Shown one piece after another: positions 32,465 to 39,708 of a stretch of DNA of 64,000 bases. Both the position numbers and the translations under genes were made by a program. The stretch spans positions 1,178,001 through 1,242,000 of the forward strand of contig NZ_JACHVQ010000001.1 in assembly GCF_014190805.1 (NCBI RefSeq), in the 5' to 3' direction. Below the pieces are notes generated by a model. The model was given only the letters and a program-made list of their open reading frames with translations. It was not told where the DNA came from and did no database searches. Position 1 is the first letter of the stretch. The number at the start of each line of letters is the position of its first letter. This DNA comes from Flexivirga oryzae. Its GTDB lineage: Bacteria; Actinomycetota; Actinomycetes; Actinomycetales; Dermatophilaceae.

Positions 32465-33732
32465 GGCCGTGCCTGGGTGTCGGTGGACGGGGTGTGAAAG
32501 GTGATCCGGGTGCCAGCTCCGAGGCTGCTCGCGATGGTGACTCGGATTCCGACGGCGTGGCATTGTTGCAGCACTTGCGTGACCAAGCCGTACCCAAAGC
32601 TGGTGGTCGCGGGGTCGAAGCCACGCCCGTTGTCGTTGACCTGCAGTTCCCAGGAGCCGACTCTCTCGCTGTCGCCGTGGATGGTGACCCGGGTGGCTTG
32701 TGCGTGGTTGCGTACGTTGTGCAGCACCGTTGCCAGCGCGTCGCGCAGCGGATCGATCTGGGCCCCATCGACGGTGACCGCCTCGGCCAGGAACAGCACG
32801 ACGTCCAGCGGCAGGTCCGCGAACTGGGGCGTGACCTGACGCACGAGTCCGGCCAGTGTGATCATCGCCTCATCGTCCGCGGAGTCGCCGACCGGATCCC
32901 GCGTGATCGTGTCGAACGCAAGGTTCATGTAGGTGCGCAATCTGGCCGCGTGCAGGGGTGCCTGTTGTCGCAGGAGCGCGACCACCTCCTGAGTCTGCTG
33001 CTTGTCTCCAAGCATTCTCAGGACGCTGGCAGTGTCATGCACCGCGAGGCGGTAGCGCTCGGCCTCGAGTTCGCGCGCAGACCGGGCAGCAGCAAGGCGG
33101 GCGTCGCGGGCCTGACGGGCGAGGTTGCGCAGCGCGCGGGCCAACAGCGCACCGCCGACACCGAAGGCGGGAAACGCCAGTGCGTTGCCCAAGACGGTCC
33201 AGACGTCGGTGCCATGCTTGTCCGCGGCCGCGAGCAGGTAGACCACGCCTAAGCAGCTGGAGGACAGCAGTGCTCCACGGGTGGTGACGCACCACCCGCC
33301 CAGGGCCGCGGCCGTGCCCATGGCAAATCCAGGTGCCCAGTAGGCCCAGGTGCCGTTGAAGATTGAGCTGGGGCTGGTCAGCGTGAGCGCGACGAACGCG
33401 ACCATCGCCATCGCAACGTCGACATGCCCCCATGGCCTCATCATCAACCGGCCGTGCCGCCATTGGTCGCAGCAGGAGCCGATGGTGAGCACGGTGACAG
33501 TGATCTGCACGGTCAGGTATGTCGGGACACTGTAGGTGACGCCGATCGCAGCTGGCAGCGTCAGCCACATCGCGCTCAAGTGCAAGGTGCGGATACAGAC
33601 GAAGACCATGACCATGCTCTTCTCGACATCCTGCACCGGGTCACCTGTTAAGAACCGGGCATGGTGGAACCAGCGACGCGACCTTGGCGGTGGCGAGGTA
33701 ATGCTCACGCTCGGGAACGTAGCGCAGGTCAC
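32461..33732 (-). CDS. Sensor histidine kinase with 5-6 TM segments
   Basis: A 423-aa membrane kinase (length depends on the start; the first 35 residues are doubtful). Hydrophobic segments fill about 40-190. A coiled linker with RYRLAVHDTASVLRMLGD holds the probable phospho-His. The HATPase domain has HNVRNHAQATRVTI (N-box), NDNGRGFDP and FGYGLVTQVL (G-boxes). This form is seen in actinobacterial kinases paired with LuxR regulators. It is divergent from the zinc-ribbon gene at 34161. Confidence 0.85.
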   Translation of the reverse strand: MTCATFPSVSITSPPPRSRRWFHHARFLTGDPVQDVEKSMVMVFVCIRTLHLSAMWLTLPAAIGVTYSVPTYLTVQITVTVLTIGSCCDQWRHGRLMMRPWGHVDVAMAMVAFVALTLTSPSSIFNGTWAYWAPGFAMGTAAALGGWCVTTRGALLSSSCLGVVYLLAAADKHGTDVWTVLGNALAFPAFGVGGALLARALRNLARQARDARLAAARSARELEAERYRLAVHDTASVLRMLGDKQQTQEVVALLRQQAPLHAARLRTYMNLAFDTITRDPVGDSADDEAMITLAGLVRQVTPQFADLPLDVVLFLAEAVTVDGAQIDPLRDALATVLHNVRNHAQATRVTIHGDSERVGSWELQVNDNGRGFDPATTSFGYGLVTQVLQQCHAVGIRVTIASSLGAGTRITFHTPSTDTQARP

Positions 33733-34160
33733 CCCGTCATCTCAGCGCTTCCCGTATGCGGGTGGCACTCCCTTTCCGGAGTGTTGGCGGCGGCCGGTCC
33801 TCAATATCCTGACGGCAGTGCGCTGGAGGGCAAGAACAACTGATCCGCGACGCACCGCCTGGGGTGAGTTGGTTTTGGCGACAACTCAACGGATGAGTTT
33901 GGAAGGAATCCAGTGCATTGACGACATCCACTGATGCGCGCCCGGGCCAACCGCAACTCGAGACTCCGGGTGACGCCCACTCTGCTGGACCCCGCCTCAA
34001 CGAGCTTGCGGCGAGGCGAGTCGAGCGCAAGTTCTGGGCATGCTGCTGCGAGGACGGGCAAGATGTCGCGGGGCACCTCACAAGGTGTACTTATGACGGC
34101 ACTGGATCACCCAGCACCACCATAGATGAACAATCGAAAATCACGCGAAGGAGAAGAAAA
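33733..34160. other. Divergent intergenic region, 428 bp
   Basis: Lies between the kinase gene (minus) and the zinc-ribbon gene (plus), so it should carry both promoters. No convincing gene is seen. The last 60 bp are AT-rich (ATAGATGAACAATCGAAAAT), leading to an AAGGAG ribosome site at about 34147-34152. Confidence 0.5.
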
Positions 34161-34310
34161 ATGGCCCTGTATACCGGATATCTCAGTCCGTCCGGAGGAA
34201 ACCAAAGCCGCGTCACTTGTCGGCATTGCGGAGGAGCATTCTACATTGACCCAAATTTCTCCAAGGCGGGCGGAAAATGGGACTGTCCTCACTGCAAGCG
34301 CGAGAACTGA
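34161..34310 (+). CDS. 49-aa zinc-ribbon protein
   Basis: A very short protein with two CxxC knuckles, RVTCRHCGG and WDCPHCKREN, spaced by 22 residues, which is enough for a single zinc ribbon. AAGGAG lies eight bases upstream of ATG 34161, a strong ribosome site. The third-base GC is lower than in neighbours, suggesting transfer. The GTPase at 38512 also carries a zinc ribbon, so the small protein may be a separate adaptor of the same system (inference). Confidence 0.75.
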   Translation: MALYTGYLSPSGGNQSRVTCRHCGGAFYIDPNFSKAGGKWDCPHCKREN

Positions 34311-34550
34311 GTGGCAGTCCTCCCGCAACAACCCGCCTCTCCCCGCCACGGTTCTGAACGGGTGCATGGTCGCAGACTCCGCGGCGGGGAGCGGTGACCC
34401 TTGGTGAGAGGCCGATCAATTCATTCCCAAACACATGTTCACCGGAACAAACGGGACCGATACTGAGTAGGTTCCGACTCTTTCAGATTCATCGGGAAGT
34501 ACCGAACCCGCCTAAATGGGCGTCCACATCAAGCGAGAGAATAAACCAAA

Positions 34551-34916
34551 GTGACCGTGTTGATCATTGTCGTCGCAGTATTTATTGGGCTCACGATCTG
34601 GACGAAGATATACATCGGACGCCATTATTTCATTGAGTCGAATAAGCCTCCAGAAGAAGTAGTCGCCATAATTGGCGACCGGCTGGGCATGGGCTGGAAA
34701 ACCGTCTCCGGGAGCGGGGCGATCAACGTCATGCCTGGCGCACTTCGAGCGGGTCCGAAGAACCGGCCGACATTTTCAGTCTCAGTTGACTCAGATCCTC
34801 AAGGCTCCACGTGTGAACTATGGGCGAGCCGTTCTTACGGGGTAATGTCCGTTGGAAGCGCAGTTGCGTATCGTCGGCTACGAAAGCACATCGAAGATTC
34901 CGTCGGCGGGCGGTAG
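34551..34916 (+). CDS. Membrane-anchored protein (121 aa)
   Basis: Begins with GTG and a signal-anchor helix (MTVLIIVVAVFIGLTIW), followed by a soluble alpha/beta domain of about 95 residues with no known motif (EEVVAIIGDRLGMGWKTVSG, STCELWASRSYG). AT-rich codon use, like the gene before. The ribosome site is weak. Position suggests it belongs to the downstream GTPase cluster. Function unknown. Confidence 0.7.
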   Translation: MTVLIIVVAVFIGLTIWTKIYIGRHYFIESNKPPEEVVAIIGDRLGMGWKTVSGSGAINVMPGALRAGPKNRPTFSVSVDSDPQGSTCELWASRSYGVMSVGSAVAYRRLRKHIEDSVGGR

Positions 34917-35151
34917 GGACCCTGCCCCGAACTGTGGACGATTGGTCTTGTTGCGAATTTTGCTGCAGATCCCACTCCTTGTTTGGCGTTTCCTCGTGTC
35001 CGCAGGGAATAGAAGAGGCGACCCCACCTGCGCAGCAAAATGCATGGGTGACCCGCGTAATGCGCCTCCGTTGCAGAACGACCCTGCCCCCCCAACGCCG
35101 GAAACCATTGACCGACGGCATTGATACCCAAACTCGAGAGAGAGATTCCGC

Positions 35152-37473
35152 ATGGCCTTCGGCCGACGCAAACAAGACCCGACCGCCGCGCCGCAAGAGG
35201 ACTCTGTGCAGCTCGCAGACCCGAACCGCGAACCGGACGACAACCGGCAATTGCTCCATCAGCTATTGACCCACACTGGCCTCAGCTGGATTCTTTACAG
35301 CCCGTGGGCAGCGACAGATCTGCTGCGCGCGTCCGCACAGATCGCGCCAACCCTCCAGCGTTCTACGGTCAAAGGCAAGTGCTTCCTTTCGCTGGATGTC
35401 GACCCGGCCACGCTCTGGACTGTGGTTCAAGGAACGAGAGGATCCGCAATCGTCGTGTTCGGGTCTCCCGAATCCGACATCGACACGATCTTTCCCCGGA
35501 TTGCTCAACCTTTCGAGTCAGTCCGGCCACCGCTGTCACATGGGTTCGTGTTCTCTGGTTCCGCACCCCGGACGTTTGCGGCGCTACTGACCGATGCCGA
35601 ATTGGTGCCAGCTTGGGAAGTGGACGAGTTCCGCCACATCTCGGACCAGTCCGGGTACACGGACCTACCCGGGTCAATTCGGTGGGCGGCGCGGGGATGG
35701 GAACCGGGGCCAGGAAAGTCACTTCGGCGCGATTTTGTCGACCTGGACGGCGATAACGTGTCCGTTATTCTCCTCTGCGACGAATACCCCAAACTTGTCG
35801 AGCGAGTCGGCGAATCCTCCGACGGCGACGTGTCCGGACTCGCTTGTCTGGCGACGGCAGGAGGCCCGTACAGCCTCGAGTGGTGGAATCCGGCGGTCAT
35901 GTTCACGCGCCCGGTCCCAACGGGAATCGGCTCACCGGAACTCCTTGAGTTGGCACAGACCCTGTGCAACGATCTGGCGGCCGGCCTGGCGACGATCAGG
36001 GACCGGCCTGCGCCAGCGCCGCACTTCAGCTCACGGTCATTCCCCATACCAGTCACCGGCGTGGCCTACACCGTGACGGAACGTGTCAGAGAGTCGGTCC
36101 CTTCCGGGACGTCGACGTTCGAGTCAGTCAACGAACGTGCTCTCCGGCTCCGCTCGGCACGCGGCTCCGGGTTTGAGCACACCCTCCGCGGTCCCGGCGA
36201 CGAGCTCCTCTCCCCGCCATGGATCACGGTCAATTCCGCCGCCGTCGACCAAGACAGCGGCCGCTATGTGGCGGCGGGCCGGCTCACGCATCAGGTGTGG
36301 GACATGCCGCCGGCCCATGACCTGGGCGCGATCGATGGCAGGAACGGTGCAACATTCACGGAACAAGGGCACCCAGGCGGTCTGATGTGGCCAACGGTCC
36401 ACCTGTACGCGGGATCCATGACAGACGCCACAACCATCCCCCTGGGGGCGGACGGAAACGTGATCTCTGTTGATCTTCACGGGCGGACGGGAACAATAGC
36501 AGCGCTCGAATTCCTCGGGGGCTCCGTCGCCGCGGTCGCCCTGCACCGCGATGGGCAGCCGCGGCAATTGCTCACCGTCGTGGACGGCATTTCGGGTGCC
36601 GAACCGATCCAGTTCAGTGGCAACGGCCAATGGCTCCTCGTTCAAGGAGGTCTGCGCACCACGCTGGTCGAGGTGTCCACGGGAAGATGGCTGCAACTCG
36701 ACGTGGGAAGCGCGACCTGGTGGCCAACGGCACCGTCCACCCTCCTGTCAGTGGCGAACGTGAACGATCAGCCGGTTCCCCGGCTCGTCGACCTGTCGAC
36801 CAACGAGTTCACGGGAGAGTTTCCCGCTCTGAGGCCGGACTTCGTGACGCTCCCGGAGCTCGGCTTCTGGGGACCGGCGGTATCACCCGACGGTCACACG
36901 CTGCTGGCGATCACCGCGTCAGGTGTACCGCAGGCGTACCGGGACGAACACGGCGCAGGCGGGCACCTGGTCGAAGTCGACCTCGCCTCAGGTCGGGCGG
37001 TACTGGCGAAAGACCCCTTCGTTGACGACCGGCACGAACTTGAACGCGACACGGTCAGCGCCCGCTGGACTGGCCGACTTCCAGATGTGCCGGTTCACCT
37101 CCATGAGAGTCTCGCGGCCGCGCTGCAAGACCCTGTCAGGTCGCACGAGTACTTAGCCCCTGGTCGATGGTCGGACGATATCGAACAACCCCTGGTTCTG
37201 ACGTTGAACAAGGTCATCGACCTGATGAAGGCCGGCGATGACGCGTCATTATTGATGCCGGAGGTCGTTGCCTACACGGCAGTGCTAGGTCTGAGCTCGG
37301 AGGCGTGGGGCCGCCAGGCCGAATGGCTGACCAGCCTCCGGGACACGACGGCAAACATGGTTTCCAGCGGAGAGCTTTCAGGGTCAGCGGCAGATGCATG
37401 GACCGAATTTGGCCATGCCGTCGCTACCGCGCAGGAAAGAAGTCTCGCACGCAGAGCAGGCCGGTCCTCCTGA
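35152..37473 (+). CDS. Large protein with a C-terminal beta-propeller-like region (773 aa)
   Basis: Soluble 773-aa protein without signal peptide. Residues about 1-230 form an alpha/beta domain of unknown kind (LDVDPATLWTVVQGTRGSA, IVVFGSPESD). Residues about 330-640 have repeated strand-turn units typical of WD40/TolB propellers (GNGQWLLVQGGLRTTLVEVS, SPDGHTLLAITASG, LVEVDLASGRAVL). The last 110 residues are helical. Propeller proteins serve as scaffolds or sensors in NTPase conflict systems. The start follows GAGAGAGATTCC. It may be the sensing arm of the GTPase system (inference). Confidence 0.72.
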   Translation: MAFGRRKQDPTAAPQEDSVQLADPNREPDDNRQLLHQLLTHTGLSWILYSPWAATDLLRASAQIAPTLQRSTVKGKCFLSLDVDPATLWTVVQGTRGSAIVVFGSPESDIDTIFPRIAQPFESVRPPLSHGFVFSGSAPRTFAALLTDAELVPAWEVDEFRHISDQSGYTDLPGSIRWAARGWEPGPGKSLRRDFVDLDGDNVSVILLCDEYPKLVERVGESSDGDVSGLACLATAGGPYSLEWWNPAVMFTRPVPTGIGSPELLELAQTLCNDLAAGLATIRDRPAPAPHFSSRSFPIPVTGVAYTVTERVRESVPSGTSTFESVNERALRLRSARGSGFEHTLRGPGDELLSPPWITVNSAAVDQDSGRYVAAGRLTHQVWDMPPAHDLGAIDGRNGATFTEQGHPGGLMWPTVHLYAGSMTDATTIPLGADGNVISVDLHGRTGTIAALEFLGGSVAAVALHRDGQPRQLLTVVDGISGAEPIQFSGNGQWLLVQGGLRTTLVEVSTGRWLQLDVGSATWWPTAPSTLLSVANVNDQPVPRLVDLSTNEFTGEFPALRPDFVTLPELGFWGPAVSPDGHTLLAITASGVPQAYRDEHGAGGHLVEVDLASGRAVLAKDPFVDDRHELERDTVSARWTGRLPDVPVHLHESLAAALQDPVRSHEYLAPGRWSDDIEQPLVLTLNKVIDLMKAGDDASLLMPEVVAYTAVLGLSSEAWGRQAEWLTSLRDTTANMVSSGELSGSAADAWTEFGHAVATAQERSLARRAGRSS

Positions 37474-37854
37474 GATGATACAGGCGACGTTTGCTGGCAG
37501 CAGTCAGGCTCGGCCTGCCTATCGAAGATTGGACGAGCCCGGGTGGGCTCGGAAACCGTAGACCGCGAAGCGCAAGCACGGGTATGGCGCGGCCAGTCGC
37601 CAGCCCGGCATGAGCTCCGGAACTTTTGTCACCCGGCGCGATACCCGAGCAACGCATACCACCTTGCACATGAGTTTGCCGATCAACTTGCGGGTCGTGC
37701 AACTCACCGCAAGTTGGAAACGAGGGTCTCTTCGAACGGCAACCATTGAGACCTCGCACCACCGCATCACCGAGTGGGTCGGGTACCGCTGCCCATTTGT
37801 ACCGGGATTCGTCCACTGTGCGTGGGCGAGCCACTTAATTTGCAGGAGGTAGTA
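37474..37854 (+). other. 381-bp gap before the GTPase operon
   Basis: No gene is seen. The region should hold the promoter of the three-gene operon starting at 37855, which has a strong GGAGG ribosome site. Confidence 0.5.
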
Positions 37855-38496
37855 ATGGCATTGGTGTTCAACATCTTCCTGCATGCCCTCTTGGTCCTGT
37901 CGATGCTCGCATTCCTGATCGCGCTGCTGTTGATGGCGTTCCGCACGGACGACGGCACGGAGCGATTGCGGCGGTGCCTGGCGCTGTTCGCAGGTGCCAT
38001 GGTCGTTATCGGAGCTCAGGCGAGCGGCGTCAGTTTCGCCATCTTCACGACGAGTTCACTGGCGCATGCGCGGGGGGCCAGCGCGGCGGCTCACATCTTC
38101 GCGGTACTTGTCCCTGCGGCGGCAGGTGTCGGCCTGGGCTACTACTTCGTGCGGGTCTACCGGCGCAGCGAGGTGTTCGGCCTTCGGATGCTCTGCTTCG
38201 TGGGCATGCTCGCCTTGGCCGCGTTCGCGGAGGTGTACGCATCCGCGACCCACACCTCGGGGGTGTTCTTGGACGCGGCGGCGCTGCCGAACCTGTCGTT
38301 CGTGGTCGGTCTGGTTCTGGTCTTCATCTTCGGAGAAGGCCAGGGTGACCACAAAATCGCCGCCGATGCGCTGCGGACGTTGTCGCGTCGGCGGGCCAAG
38401 CAACAAGGATCGGTCGACGCCGATCAGAGCGCGTTTGCGCAGGAACCTGACCGCGGGAGCGCGCAGCGCCCGCCACGTGATCCATTCGAGTTCTGA
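37855..38496 (+). CDS. Polytopic membrane protein (213 aa) of the GTPase cluster
   Basis: Five to six hydrophobic segments (HALLVLSMLAFLIALLLMAF, AHIFAVLVPAAAGVGLGYYF, LCFVGMLALAAFAEVYASA, LSFVVGLVLVFIFGEG) followed by a charged cytoplasmic tail of about 45 residues. It starts at ATG 37855 behind GGAGG and ends 15 bp before the GTPase gene, so the two are surely co-transcribed. It may be the membrane target or pore of the system. No family recognised. Confidence 0.78.
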   Translation: MALVFNIFLHALLVLSMLAFLIALLLMAFRTDDGTERLRRCLALFAGAMVVIGAQASGVSFAIFTTSSLAHARGASAAAHIFAVLVPAAAGVGLGYYFVRVYRRSEVFGLRMLCFVGMLALAAFAEVYASATHTSGVFLDAAALPNLSFVVGLVLVFIFGEGQGDHKIAADALRTLSRRRAKQQGSVDADQSAFAQEPDRGSAQRPPRDPFEF

Positions 38497-38511
38497 CCAG
38501 GGGGAGCGGAT

Positions 38512-39708
38512 ATGGCACCACGGAATGTGAAGCGGGCGTGCCCCTACTGCGGGACCGAGCTGACGCTCAACACGTTGCCCATTGTGTGCACTGCGTTGTC
38601 GGGAACGATGGCGGCGCGGGACAGCTGGGATGACACGGACGAGGAAACGTCTCAGCTGGATCCGCCGTCGGGTGCTACTAGTCACGGGATGCTCGGGCCT
38701 TTCCCGGTGCTGCGGCAGGGGAACGAGACCGGTAACAGGTTGGTCAACGCTATGACACACCTGCAACCGGTCTCCGAGTTCGGCGATTCCAGGGATATGC
38801 CGCGTCGGGCTTGCACGAAGTGCCTGCATGCACTGCCTCAGGAGTTCGACGACTGTGACGCGCTCATCCTGGCCGTCGCTGGGCTGAACCGCGCCGGGAA
38901 GACCTATTTCCTCGGCTCCAGCCTGAACGGTGCGACGCGGTTCGACGGCCTCGCCGACTACGGCGTGGAGCTGTTCGAGCCGCTCGAGGAGACCGCGTCC
39001 ACTCTCCACAAGAACTACTACCAACCGATGTTCCGCAGGAGCGAACAGCTTTTGGTTACGCCGGTGATGGACCACGTCATCCGGCCACCACTGATGTTCC
39101 GCGTCAAACTGACCGGGCAACGGCCCTTCCTGTTGTTCACCCACGACATCAGCGGCGAAACGCTGATGTCCAACCAGACGCGCCAGGTGACAGCCAGCTT
39201 TCTCCGACGTGCCAGCGCGATGATTTTCATCGCCGACCCTCTCGACATCGAGCGGATCGAATGGAACCTCGACCCCGACGAAGTAGAAGAAGCCGGCGGA
39301 GGAGATCGAGATCTGAACCAGACGGCGCTGTTGGAGGCGCTACTGAGCGAACTACCCAGACCCGGCGGGGGCAAGACGCCACACCTGGCCATTGCGCTGT
39401 CGAAGAGTGATCTGATTGAACGGGCGGCCGGGCGCAAGTACCTCTTCTCCGATGCTCCGGGACCCAGAGCCTGGCGAGACGACATCCGGGCGATTGACGG
39501 TGAGGTCCGCCAGCTGCTGGCGGACATGAACGAGCGTAAGCTGCTGCGCCTGGCCGACGGATACCCGCGGACGTCCTTTCACGCGATGTCAGTGCTGGGT
39601 CGTGAGTCGGACAGAGCCGCTCGGCACGGTCGGCCCGCGCCGCTGCGGGTGATGGACCCGCTGGCGACGGTCTTGGAGGCGATGCGACCCATGATTCCGG
39701 CAGAATGA
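38512..39708 (+). CDS. Zinc-ribbon TRAFAC-type GTPase (DO-GTPase2-like)
   Basis: A 398-aa GTPase. Two CxxC knuckles (Cys10/13 in ACPYCGTE and Cys101/104 in ACTKCLH) form a zinc ribbon split by an acidic insert. The G-domain follows: P-loop GLNRAGKT (124-131), DxxG at 212-215 (HDISGET) and SKSD at 297-300 as the guanine-specificity motif. The layout matches the double-GTPase-2 (DO-GTPase2) family described from conflict systems. It overlaps the GAP1-like gene by ATGA, the usual partner in such systems. Assignment is from motif and neighbour, not alignment. Confidence 0.78.
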   Translation: MAPRNVKRACPYCGTELTLNTLPIVCTALSGTMAARDSWDDTDEETSQLDPPSGATSHGMLGPFPVLRQGNETGNRLVNAMTHLQPVSEFGDSRDMPRRACTKCLHALPQEFDDCDALILAVAGLNRAGKTYFLGSSLNGATRFDGLADYGVELFEPLEETASTLHKNYYQPMFRRSEQLLVTPVMDHVIRPPLMFRVKLTGQRPFLLFTHDISGETLMSNQTRQVTASFLRRASAMIFIADPLDIERIEWNLDPDEVEEAGGGDRDLNQTALLEALLSELPRPGGGKTPHLAIALSKSDLIERAAGRKYLFSDAPGPRAWRDDIRAIDGEVRQLLADMNERKLLRLADGYPRTSFHAMSVLGRESDRAARHGRPAPLRVMDPLATVLEAMRPMIPAE

